Shown in pieces: positions 1-8,232 of a DNA stretch of 64,000 nt. Below the pieces are notes generated by a model. That model searched no databases, was not told where the DNA came from, and saw nothing but the letters and a program-made list of their open reading frames with translations. Origin of the DNA: Croceibacterium aestuarii. GTDB taxonomy: Bacteria; Pseudomonadota; Alphaproteobacteria; Sphingomonadales; Sphingomonadaceae. The stretch is from positions 1,504,501 to 1,568,500 of the forward strand of contig NZ_CP131039.1 in assembly GCF_030657335.1 (NCBI RefSeq), written 5' to 3'. The stretch's first letter is position 1. Each line of letters opens with the position of its first letter. Position numbers and translations under genes: made by a program.

Positions 1-780
1 GATGTCGCAAGCGGGAACCTGACCGCTGAGACGGGCAACCCATACATCCGTCCGGCAACGGCCTGGCAGTTTGATGCCAGCATCGAATGGTACTTCGCCC
101 GAGTTGGCTCGCTGACTTTCAACGGCTTCTACAAGTCGGTCGACAATTTTTTCTACCAGAACGTCTTCTCGCGCGACGTGACCAGCAACGGCGTCACCGA
201 GAAGGTGTTCGTCCGGGGCCCCGACAATTACGATGGCACTGGCAAGATCAAGGGTTTCGAGCTGGCCTACCAGCAGACCTACGAATTCCTGCCGCAACCC
301 TTCGACGGGCTCGGCTTGCAGGCCAACTATACCTATATCGAAAGCAAGGGGCTGCCGAACACCTTCCTCAACGGCGGCAACATCCCGAACACCTCGACCG
401 TGCCGCCCGGCAATCTGCCGCTCGAGCAGCTCTCGAAGCACAACTTCAACGTCACCGCGTTCTACGAAAAGGGGCCGATTTCGCTGCGCGCAGCGTACAA
501 CTGGCGCTCACGCTTCCTGCTTACCGCATCGGACGTGATCTTCCCGTACTACTCGATCTTTAACGAGCCGACCGGGCAGCTGGACGCCTCGATTTTCCTG
601 AACCTTAAGGATGTTCTCAAGATCGACAATGATTTGAGGATCGGCGTTCAGGGGGTCAACCTGCTCAACGAGGTGACGAAAACGACCCAGGCCTATACCG
701 GCGATCCGAAGGACCTGGCGCCGCGGTCTTACTTCATGAACGACCGCAGGTTCTCGTTCATTATTCGCGGCAATTTCTGA
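1..780 (+). CDS. TonB-dependent receptor, C-terminal part (5' end outside window)
   Basis: The reading frame is open from base 1 to a TGA at 778-780, giving the last 259 residues of an outer-membrane beta-barrel. Alternating hydrophobic/polar strands with aromatic girdles, a stretch reading GLGLQANYTYIESKGLP, and the terminal phenylalanine (FIIRGNF) are typical of the end of a TonB-dependent receptor. The N-terminal signal, TonB box and plug are not in the window. It sits tail-to-tail with a xylanase operon, so uptake of xylo-oligosaccharides or aldouronic acids is a reasonable inference, but no substrate-specific residue can be read from this fragment. The family call is firm. Confidence 0.9.
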   Translation, partial: DVASGNLTAETGNPYIRPATAWQFDASIEWYFARVGSLTFNGFYKSVDNFFYQNVFSRDVTSNGVTEKVFVRGPDNYDGTGKIKGFELAYQQTYEFLPQPFDGLGLQANYTYIESKGLPNTFLNGGNIPNTSTVPPGNLPLEQLSKHNFNVTAFYEKGPISLRAAYNWRSRFLLTASDVIFPYYSIFNEPTGQLDASIFLNLKDVLKIDNDLRIGVQGVNLLNEVTKTTQAYTGDPKDLAPRSYFMNDRRFSFIIRGNF

Positions 781-809
781 ACTCCCAGCGGACATTGCCA
801 GACTCCGAC

Positions 810-843
810 GCCGCCGCTCTCCGGAGCGGCGGCTTTTTCTTTG
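810..843 (+). terminator. Rho-independent terminator after the TonB receptor
   Basis: A perfect 10-bp GC-rich stem (gccgccgctc / gagcggcggc) with a tccg loop is followed by a T-rich run (tttttcttt). It lies 30 bp after the receptor stop codon and separates it from the convergent xylanase gene. Confidence 0.9.
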
Positions 844-892
844 TCACGATTCCTGCAAAGCGCCGCCGTTGACCCGGCCCGCCAAGCCGGGG

Positions 893-2068
893 TCAGGTAG
901 CGGCCATGAACGAGCGGGCGAGCGCGGTGCGCAGCGGCTTGGGCCGGTAGTCCGAGGCGTAGGGGCTCCCGCGCACCTCCAGGCCGTCGTCGCGCGGGGC
1001 GAAACCCTGCAGCCAGTTGAAGCCGTCGACCATCCCCCAGACGAGGATGTCGCCCAGTTCGTCGTACTCCAGCATCAGGTCGAAGTAGCGCCGGGCGTAG
1101 TCGGCGACGCGCTCGTCGCGCAGCGCGATCTCGCCGGGCAACGCCTTGTCCTTTACGTCGAACTCGGTGATCAGCAGCTTGTAGCCCATGCCGACCACCT
1201 CATCGAGGAAGCGCCGCCAACCGGCCTCGTCATAAGAGCCGACGCCGGTCGCCGGATCGAGCGAGAACATCTCGATATGCGACTGAACGCCGAGCGCGTC
1301 GACGGGGACGCCGCGTTTGCGGAAGCCCTCGAGCAGGCGGAGCACGTCGTTGCAGTGATGGCGGTGCTGGGGCTCCCAGCTCATGTAGTCGTTGTAGACC
1401 AGTTGCCCGTCGGGCAGCTGCTCGCGCGCGCTGTGAAAGGCGAGGTCGAGCACCGCCTCCGGACTGCCCATGGCCCGGCTCAGGCTCGTTGCCAGGGTCC
1501 CATGGCTATCGTGATCGATGGCTTCGTTGACGACGTCGTAGCTATGGATCGTGCCGCGATAGCGATCGGTGACAGTGCGGATATGCTCGACGACCAGCCG
1601 CTCGGCTTCCCGCACCGGGTTGGCGCCGAAATCGTAGTCGTTGAGCCATTGGGGAAACCACTTGGGCCGATGCCACAGAAGGGTGTGGCCGCGCACCGCC
1701 AGGCTGTTGGCCTGCGCCCAGGCTACGATCGCGTCCATGCGCGCGAAATCGAAAGCTTCGGGGCCGGGGCGGGTGGCCTGCCACTTCAGCTCGTTTTCAG
1801 GGACCACAAGGCTGCATTCGCCTTTGACGATCGCCGCATAGGCGGGGTTGCCGATCGTACCGCCTTGCCGGCGTCCACCGGGGTTGGCGCCGATCGAGCT
1901 GCCGAAGCGCCGGCCCGACCGGCGAGAGAGGGTGTCGAGCGAGGGGCTTGGCACGCGGGCCATGCTGGCGGGCTCACCGCCGCGCCCGGCGAGGGTTGTG
2001 CAGCCGGCCAGCGGGACCGCGGCGGCAAGGCCGGCGAGGGCTTGGCGGCGGGTCAAGCGCCAGGTCAT
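893..2068 (-). CDS. GH10 endo-1,4-beta-xylanase, Tat/lipoprotein signal
   Basis: 391 residues. It cleaves internal beta-1,4 bonds of xylan. The GH10 barrel shows the acid/base glutamate E182 in YDVVNEAID and the nucleophile E302 in LLITEFDVK, with HTLLWH near 128-133. The N-terminus combines a twin arginine (TRRQALAG) with a lipobox ending LAGC (Cys23), so export as a lipoprotein, perhaps through Tat, is likely. I place the start at the ATG at 2068, which forms an ATGA overlap with the upstream transporter stop; the frame stays open further upstream but runs inside that gene. It is the last gene of the GH3-GH3-transporter-GH10 operon. Confidence 0.93.
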   Translation of the reverse strand: MTWRLTRRQALAGLAAAVPLAGCTTLAGRGGEPASMARVPSPSLDTLSRRSGRRFGSSIGANPGGRRQGGTIGNPAYAAIVKGECSLVVPENELKWQATRPGPEAFDFARMDAIVAWAQANSLAVRGHTLLWHRPKWFPQWLNDYDFGANPVREAERLVVEHIRTVTDRYRGTIHSYDVVNEAIDHDSHGTLATSLSRAMGSPEAVLDLAFHSAREQLPDGQLVYNDYMSWEPQHRHHCNDVLRLLEGFRKRGVPVDALGVQSHIEMFSLDPATGVGSYDEAGWRRFLDEVVGMGYKLLITEFDVKDKALPGEIALRDERVADYARRYFDLMLEYDELGDILVWGMVDGFNWLQGFAPRDDGLEVRGSPYASDYRPKPLRTALARSFMAAT

Positions 2069-3375
2069 TGTACTGTTCCCAAGGGGGCGGGTTCCATGCG
2101 CGGAACCAGCAGGTGAATGACGGCCAGGGCAATCAGGTAGCCGAGGCCCGCATAGATCACGATCGGCAGGTAGGATCCGGTCAGCTCGAGGGTCCAACCG
2201 GTCGCCTGGGCAATCAGGATGCCGCCGATCGCTCCGGCCATTCCGCCCATGCCCGCCACCGTCGCCACGGCGCGGCGCGGGTAAAGATCGGAAATCATCG
2301 CGAAGATGTTCGAAGAGAACGCCTGGTGGCCCGCCGTCCCCAGGCCGATCAGAAGGACCACGACGGCGGTGTTGTCGATACTTGTGACGCTGACCAGCGG
2401 CAGTGCGCACAGCGCCGCCGCCAGCAGGGTCGTCTTGCGCGCCGCGTTCACACTCCACCCGCGATGAATCAGAAACGAGGAAAGCCAGCCGCCGGCGATC
2501 GAGCCGAGGTCGGCCAGCAGATAGACTCCGATCAGGGCCGGGCCGATCGTCGCCAGCACGCCGCTATCCCCCGTCGGGAAAAGATTGAGCCCCTGGGTGC
2601 GCGAGAAGAAGTCGGGCAGCCAGAACAGAAACAGGTACCACACCGGGTCGGTAAAGAACTTGCCGGCGATGAAGTACCAGGTCTGTCTCTGGTGCAGCGC
2701 CTGATTCCATGAGAGCGGCGCGCCTTCGGCATCGGCGCCGTCCTGCTCGATGTAGGCAAGTTCCTCCTTGCTCAGGTTCGGATGCTTGCGGGGAAGCCGG
2801 AACAACCACAGCCAGGCGCCGAGCACGATGAAGCCGAGCAGACCGGTGACGATAAAGGCCGCGCGCCAGCCATAGAGCCCGGCGACCATGATGCCGACCA
2901 CGGGCGTGGAGAGGACGCCGACGTTGGCGCCGGCGTTGAGAATGCCCACGCCGAGGGCGCGCTCGCGCCGGGGAAACCACTCCGCGACCGACTTGACCGT
3001 GCCGGGATAGGCCGCGCTCTCGGCGAGCCCGAGCGCCATTCGCGCGAGTATAAAACCGAGCACCGTGCGTGCCGCCGCGTGAAAACAGGCGGCCAGGCTC
3101 CAAAGCCCGATGGCGATGGCCATGCCGCGGCGTGTGCCGACCCTGTCGAGCCAGCGGCCGACCACCAGCAGCCCGACCCCGTAGCTGGCCTGGAAGGCGG
3201 TCACGATGTTGCCGTAGTCGACCTCGCTCCAACCCATGTCCTGCTCGATCACGGGCTTGAGCACACCGATCACCTGCCGGTCGATGTAATTGATGGTGAT
3301 GACGAAGAAGAGCAGCGCGCAGATTGCCCAGCGATAGCGCCCGATTTTGGCAGGAACGGCTGGCGCGATGCTCAC
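2065..3375 (-). CDS. MFS hexuronate/aldouronate transporter (ExuT-like, ACS family)
   Basis: 436 residues with about 12 membrane segments. The start of helix 1 (TINYIDRQVIGVLKP) is characteristic of the anion:cation symporter (ACS) family that includes ExuT for glucuronate and galacturonate. Start is a GTG at 3373-3375, sharing GTGA with the stop of the upstream GH3 gene; its own stop shares ATGA with the xylanase. The context of glucuronidase and glucuronate catabolism supports uptake of glucuronate or a 4-O-methyl derivative across the inner membrane. Exact substrate is inferred. Confidence 0.88.
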   Translation of the reverse strand: MSIAPAVPAKIGRYRWAICALLFFVITINYIDRQVIGVLKPVIEQDMGWSEVDYGNIVTAFQASYGVGLLVVGRWLDRVGTRRGMAIAIGLWSLAACFHAAARTVLGFILARMALGLAESAAYPGTVKSVAEWFPRRERALGVGILNAGANVGVLSTPVVGIMVAGLYGWRAAFIVTGLLGFIVLGAWLWLFRLPRKHPNLSKEELAYIEQDGADAEGAPLSWNQALHQRQTWYFIAGKFFTDPVWYLFLFWLPDFFSRTQGLNLFPTGDSGVLATIGPALIGVYLLADLGSIAGGWLSSFLIHRGWSVNAARKTTLLAAALCALPLVSVTSIDNTAVVVLLIGLGTAGHQAFSSNIFAMISDLYPRRAVATVAGMGGMAGAIGGILIAQATGWTLELTGSYLPIVIYAGLGYLIALAVIHLLVPRMEPAPLGTVQ

Positions 3376-5765
3376 GTGACGACGAATCCGGCGCTCTTGA
3401 GGCTGGCCGAGCTGTTGCCGACATGCACCGCGACCGGTCCGGGTCCGTTGACCTCGTTCATCGCGCGGTCCCAGTAGGCGAGTTGTTTGGGTGTCAGCGT
3501 GAAGCGCACCGTCCGGCTCTCGCCGGGCTGCAGCGTCACCCGCTCGAAGCCCTTGAGCAGCAGGACCGGCTGAGTCACCGGCACCTCGGTGCGCGTGATG
3601 TAGAGCTGGACAACCTCATCGCCGGCGCGCGCACCGGTGTTGGTCACCGTCGCCTCGACATCTACGGATTGGCTGGCCGCGACTTGGGTGGCGGACAGGC
3701 GCGGCTCCGATATTTCGAACGTCGTGTAGCTCAACCCGTGGCCGAACGGGAACAGCGGCGCGGCGTCGTCGAACAGGTACCCGCGCCGCGCAGTCGGCTT
3801 GTGGTTGTAGAACAGCGGCACCTGCCCGACGTCGCGCACCACGCTGACCGGCAGCTTGGCGCCGGGGTTGATCTTGCCGAGCAAGGCCTCGGCAATCGCC
3901 GTTCCCCCTTCCTGTCCGGAATACCAGCATTCGAGCACCGCGTCGGCCTTGGCCATGACGTTGGGCCAGCTCGGCGGCCGGCCGTTGATCGCGCAGACCA
4001 CCAGCGGCTTGCCGAGCGCGGCGATGGCATCGACGAGTTCGTTTTGCTCACCCACGATGTCCAGATCGTCGCGGTCGCCGAGATGGGTCACGGCAAAGCC
4101 CTCGCGGCTGGTCTGCTCGGTGTCGCCAATGGCCAGCACGATGGTGTCGGCGGTCTTTGCCACGCTCACCGCCTGGTCGATCAGCTGCAGGTTGCGCTGA
4201 CGCGGGAACAGCTCGATCAGGTCGACCGAGCGGTCGTCGCTCTCGGTGATGAACACCCCCTGCGCGGATACGAATTGAACCTGGGGCGCGGCTTGGCGTA
4301 GCCCTTCGAGCAGCGTCACCGCCTGTTTCGGCACGCTCGAGTAACCGCCGAAGCGCACGATGTCGTGATTCGGCCCGATTACCGCGACCTTGCCCATCTT
4401 CGCGGCGTCGAGCGGCAGGACGCCGTTGTTGGTCAGCAGGCACAGGCTCTTGCGCGCCGCCTCGAGCGCCAGTGCGCGCCCGGCAGCGTCGCCGGTGACG
4501 GCCTCGGTGCGATCCGCGTCGCCGTAGGGATTTTCGAACAGCCCGGCGCGCATCTTGAAGGTCAGCATGCGGGCGCAGGCGCGGTCGATCAGCGCCGTGT
4601 CGACGGTCCCCGCCGCGACCTGGTTGGCGAGCGTGAGGAAGGCCTGGCCGTCGGGCAGCTCGCTGTCGACCCCGGCGGCGAGCGCCAGGCGGGCCGCCTC
4701 GGCATCGTCGGCGGCGACGTGATGCAGCGAGTTGAGCTGGTCGATTCCGTTATAGTCGCTCGAGATGATCCCGTCGAAACCCCATTCGCCGCGCAGGATC
4801 TTGCCGAGAAGCCAGATATTGGAGTGGCTCGGGATGCCGTCGATCTCGTTGTAGCTCGGCATGACTGCGCCGATCGAGGTGCGCTCGACAACGGCGCGGA
4901 ACGGCGGAAAGAAGTTCTCGCGCAGGTCCCGTTCGGAGGTTTCCGCCGGTCCGGCGTTGGTTCCGCTGTCCGGCTGCCCGTGGCCGGTCATGTGCTTGAG
5001 CGTGGCAAAGATCTTGTTCGGGGCGAGTCTTTCGAACTTGCCCGGTCCCTGCAGGCCCTCGACCGTCGCCACGGCCATCTCGGAGACGAGGTAGGGATCC
5101 TCCCCGAATGTCTCCTCGATCCGCCCCCAGCGTGGGTCGCGCACGATGTCGACCACCGGGCTGAGCGTATAGAACACGCCGCGCGCGCGCATTTCGTCGG
5201 CGATTTTCGAGTGGACGCGGCGCAGCAATGCAGGGTCGAAAGTACCCGCCATCGCGATGGCCTGCGGAAACGAGGTCGCGTCGGTGGCCATGTAGCCGTG
5301 CAGCGATTCCTCGTGGCAGAGCACCGGGATGCCGAGCCGGGTGTCTTCGAGCGCCCACTTCTGCAACGCGTTGATGAACTCGACCGTCTGGCGCGGCGTG
5401 CGCCAGCGATCGCGCGATCCGCCCGAGGCCTCGCCGACGCCCGGCGTGCCGCGTTTGTCGGACGGGCGGCCCAGCGCGCCGATCCCGTCGGGGAAGTTCG
5501 TGCTGGCCCTGGCCGGGTCGAACTCGAGGCCGCTGAGCATGCCGCCCTTGCCGGCCCAGACGCCGCGGATCTGGGCGATTTTCTCGGCCAGCGTCATCCG
5601 CGCCAGAAGGTCGGCGACGCGCGCCGGAATCGGCGCGTTAGCGTTCTTGTAGAGCGGTGCGGCCTCCTTTGCGAAGGCGAGGGGGGCCTGCGCCACGGCG
5701 AGTGCCGAGGCGCTGCCGCCGGCGAGCAGCTTGAGCGCGCCGCGGCGGGCGAGCGGCCGGCTCAC
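3372..5765 (-). CDS. GH3 beta-glycosidase (beta-xylosidase/beta-glucosidase) with Tat-type signal
   Basis: 797 residues. GH3 catalytic domain with SPVVDIVRDPRWGRIEE near 202-218, KHMTGHGQ near 257-264, and the predicted nucleophile D337 in IISSDYNG. A GH3 C-terminal domain and a fibronectin-III-like end domain follow (LLKGFERVTLQPGE). The N-terminus has a twin-arginine type leader (LARRGALKLL). The GTG start at 5765 overlaps the stop of the preceding GH3 gene as GTGA; the open frame further upstream is inside that neighbour. It is a tandem paralogue of the next gene, probably releasing xylose from xylo-oligosaccharides, though beta-glucosidase activity cannot be excluded. Confidence 0.9.
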   Translation of the reverse strand: MSRPLARRGALKLLAGGSASALAVAQAPLAFAKEAAPLYKNANAPIPARVADLLARMTLAEKIAQIRGVWAGKGGMLSGLEFDPARASTNFPDGIGALGRPSDKRGTPGVGEASGGSRDRWRTPRQTVEFINALQKWALEDTRLGIPVLCHEESLHGYMATDATSFPQAIAMAGTFDPALLRRVHSKIADEMRARGVFYTLSPVVDIVRDPRWGRIEETFGEDPYLVSEMAVATVEGLQGPGKFERLAPNKIFATLKHMTGHGQPDSGTNAGPAETSERDLRENFFPPFRAVVERTSIGAVMPSYNEIDGIPSHSNIWLLGKILRGEWGFDGIISSDYNGIDQLNSLHHVAADDAEAARLALAAGVDSELPDGQAFLTLANQVAAGTVDTALIDRACARMLTFKMRAGLFENPYGDADRTEAVTGDAAGRALALEAARKSLCLLTNNGVLPLDAAKMGKVAVIGPNHDIVRFGGYSSVPKQAVTLLEGLRQAAPQVQFVSAQGVFITESDDRSVDLIELFPRQRNLQLIDQAVSVAKTADTIVLAIGDTEQTSREGFAVTHLGDRDDLDIVGEQNELVDAIAALGKPLVVCAINGRPPSWPNVMAKADAVLECWYSGQEGGTAIAEALLGKINPGAKLPVSVVRDVGQVPLFYNHKPTARRGYLFDDAAPLFPFGHGLSYTTFEISEPRLSATQVAASQSVDVEATVTNTGARAGDEVVQLYITRTEVPVTQPVLLLKGFERVTLQPGESRTVRFTLTPKQLAYWDRAMNEVNGPGPVAVHVGNSSASLKSAGFVVT

Positions 5766-8173
5766 GGCGCCACCGTCAGCGTGACGCTCTTGAGGTCCTG
5801 CGAATTGGGGCCGGCCATGATGCTGAATTGACCCGGCTCGACCACGCGTTTCATCTCGCGGTTCCATAGCGCGAGGCTGTCGGGGCGGATGGCGATTTCG
5901 ACCGTTTTGGTCTCGCCGGGTTGCAGCGTCACGCGCTGGAAGCCAGCGAGTTCCTTGACCGGGCGGGTAACGCTGCTGACCTCGTCGCGCAGGTAGACCT
6001 GGACCACTTCGTCGCCCGCCACTTTGCCGGTGTTCGCCACCGGTACGCGCACGCTGACGCCTTGGCCCGGCTTGATCGCCGCAGCGGACAGCACCGGGGC
6101 GCCGATCTCGAATGTGGTGTAGCTGAGGCCGTAGCCAAACGGATAAAGCGGCGTGATGTCGCTGAACAGGTAACCGCGCCTTGCGCTCGGCTTGTGGTCG
6201 TAGAACGCCGGCACCTGGCCGACGTCGCGCACCACCGTCACGGGGAGTTTTCCGCCCGGATTGACTCGGCCGAATAGCGCATCGGCAATCGCATTGCCCT
6301 GCTGCTCGCCGCCGTACCAGGTTTCGAGGATCGCGTTCGCTTTCGCGGCGATGGTCGGATAGCTCGGCGGTCGGCCGTTGACGAGTACTGCGACGACCGG
6401 TTTGCCGAGCGCTTTGAGCGCATTGAAGAGGTCGTTCTGCTGCCCCACGAGGTCGAGATCGGTGCGGTCGCCGAGATGGCTCTCGGCCCAGCCTTCGCGG
6501 CTGGTCTGCTCGGTGTCGCCGATGAACAGCACGATCGTGTCGGCCTTCTTCGCGACGTCGACGGCCTCGGCGATGCGCTTCGCGTTCTCGGCCGGATCGC
6601 CGAGCTTGACCTCGTCGGCCCACCAGTCGTCGTTCTCGGTAATGACCACGCCCTGCGCGGTGACGAGGTTGGCCTTGTCGCCGACGAGCGCTTTAAGGCC
6701 TTCGAGCGGCGAGACGGTGCTGCGCGGGATGCCGTAGTAGCCGCCGAGACGCGCGACCGCGGCATTGGGACCGATCACCGCGATTGTCCGCTTGGCTGCG
6801 TCCGCTTTCGGTAGCGAGAGCGGCAACGTTCCGTCGTTCTTGAGCAGGATGAGCGATTCGGCGGCGGCCTTGCGCGCCAGCGCGCGGGCTTGCGGACCGT
6901 CGGACTTTTTCGCCGCGGCAAGGTCGGCCCAGGGGTTCTCGAATAGCCCGGCGTTGAACTTCATCGTCAGCATTCGAGCCACGGCCCGGTCGATGGCAGC
7001 CATCAGCACCTGGCCCGATTTCACGGCATCGCCCAACGTGATGTAGGCGTTGCCGGTCGGCAGGTCGGTATCGACGCCGGCGGCGAGCGCCATTTCCGCG
7101 GCCTCCTGGAGGTCGGCGGCGATCTTGTGCCGCGTCGCCAGCTCACCGATGGCGTAATAGTCGGAGACCACAGCGCCCTGGTATCCCCATTCGCCGCGCA
7201 ACACGTCGCGCAGCAGCCAGACGTTCGAGTGGCTCGGGATGCCGTCGATCTCGTTGTAGCTGGCCATGACCGCGTCGATCCCGGTGCGCTTCACGACCTG
7301 TTCGAACGGCGGGAAGAAGAACTCGCGCAGCGTCCGCTCGCCGATCGGCGCCGGGCCGACATTGGTGCCGCTTTCGGGCTGGCCGTGACCCGTCATGTGC
7401 TTGAGCGTGGCGAGGACGTGGTTCGGCCCGATCTTGCGGCTTGTGCCCTTGCCCTGCAGCCCTTCGACCGCGGCGACGCCCATTTCGCCGACAAGGAACG
7501 GATCCTCGCCGAATGACTCCTCGATCCGGCCCCAGCGCGGGTCGCGCGCAACGTCGACGACTGGCGACAGCACCAGGTGGACCCCCCGCGGACGAACCTC
7601 GCTCGCGATCAGCGCGTTGACTTCGCGGATGAGATCGGGATCCCAGGTCGAGGCGAGGGCGATGGCCTGCGGGAAGCTGGTAGCATCCCTCGCAGCCAGA
7701 CCGTGGAGCGATTCCTCGTGAAACAGGACCGGGATGCCGAGCCGCGTGTTCTCGCGCGCCCATTTCTGCACCGCATTGACGTAGGCGACGCTCTGTTCGA
7801 TCGACCGCGGCGGCTGGACGCGCGGACTGCCGGGACCGTGGAGGTCCGAGGGACGAGCGATCATGCCGATGCCGGCCGGATGGGCCTTGCTCGCCTTGGC
7901 CGGGTCGAAAGAGAAATCGTCGTCCTGGATTTCGACCTTGTTGTCCCACAAGGTGATGATCTGGGCGATCTTCTCGTCGAGAGTCATCCGTGCGAGGAGG
8001 TCGGCGACCCGCTGTTCGGTCGGCAGCGAGGCGTTCCAGTAGGGCGCATCGGCCATTGGCCGGGCGACCGAACTTGCAGGGTCCTGCGCCGCGAGGTGGC
8101 TCGGTGTGACGCCAGTCAGGGCGACGAATGCGATACCCGCGGCGAGCGCGGCGGCCCTGGTGCGGCCCTTCAT
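5762..8173 (-). CDS. GH3 beta-glycosidase (beta-xylosidase/beta-glucosidase), first gene of operon
   Basis: 803 residues. The signal peptide (MKGRTRAAALAAGIAF...) looks Sec-type, unlike its Tat-type neighbour. Catalytic domain shows SPVVDVARDPRWGRIEES near 203-220, KHMTGHGQ near 258-265 and nucleophile D338 in AVVSDYYAIG, with the GH3 C-terminal and fibronectin-III-like domains after it. ATG at 8171-8173 has a gggagag Shine-Dalgarno upstream. It opens the minus-strand operon and starts 44 bp from a LacI-type operator shared with the divergent alpha-glucuronidase. Probable periplasmic exo-acting beta-xylosidase; substrate is inferred from context. Confidence 0.9.
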   Translation of the reverse strand: MKGRTRAAALAAGIAFVALTGVTPSHLAAQDPASSVARPMADAPYWNASLPTEQRVADLLARMTLDEKIAQIITLWDNKVEIQDDDFSFDPAKASKAHPAGIGMIARPSDLHGPGSPRVQPPRSIEQSVAYVNAVQKWARENTRLGIPVLFHEESLHGLAARDATSFPQAIALASTWDPDLIREVNALIASEVRPRGVHLVLSPVVDVARDPRWGRIEESFGEDPFLVGEMGVAAVEGLQGKGTSRKIGPNHVLATLKHMTGHGQPESGTNVGPAPIGERTLREFFFPPFEQVVKRTGIDAVMASYNEIDGIPSHSNVWLLRDVLRGEWGYQGAVVSDYYAIGELATRHKIAADLQEAAEMALAAGVDTDLPTGNAYITLGDAVKSGQVLMAAIDRAVARMLTMKFNAGLFENPWADLAAAKKSDGPQARALARKAAAESLILLKNDGTLPLSLPKADAAKRTIAVIGPNAAVARLGGYYGIPRSTVSPLEGLKALVGDKANLVTAQGVVITENDDWWADEVKLGDPAENAKRIAEAVDVAKKADTIVLFIGDTEQTSREGWAESHLGDRTDLDLVGQQNDLFNALKALGKPVVAVLVNGRPPSYPTIAAKANAILETWYGGEQQGNAIADALFGRVNPGGKLPVTVVRDVGQVPAFYDHKPSARRGYLFSDITPLYPFGYGLSYTTFEIGAPVLSAAAIKPGQGVSVRVPVANTGKVAGDEVVQVYLRDEVSSVTRPVKELAGFQRVTLQPGETKTVEIAIRPDSLALWNREMKRVVEPGQFSIMAGPNSQDLKSVTLTVAP

Positions 8174-8216
8174 AGTTACTCTCCCGTCCCACCGCATCTT
8201 GACTGCGCGGCCTCGT

Positions 8217-8232
8217 ATGATAGCGCTACCAT
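8217..8232. promoter_or_regulatory. LacI-type operator, divergent GH3 / GH67 promoter
   Basis: ATGATAGCGCTACCAT, a near-palindrome around TAGCGCTA. The same element occurs at three other divergent sugar promoters in the window (20379, 27259, 33183). A central CG palindrome is the usual form of a LacI-family operator, and the gene at 10397 is the obvious candidate binder. Confidence 0.8.

Noticed and set aside
869-2116. Long plus-strand open frame opposite the GH10 xylanase
   Set aside because: It is a mirror of the xylanase codon bias, as in many high-GC genes, with no domain or ribosome site.
4365-5831. 488-codon plus-strand open frame opposite the GH3 gene
   Set aside because: Antisense shadow of a clear GH3 enzyme; the product is Arg/Ala/Gly-rich with no recognisable fold.
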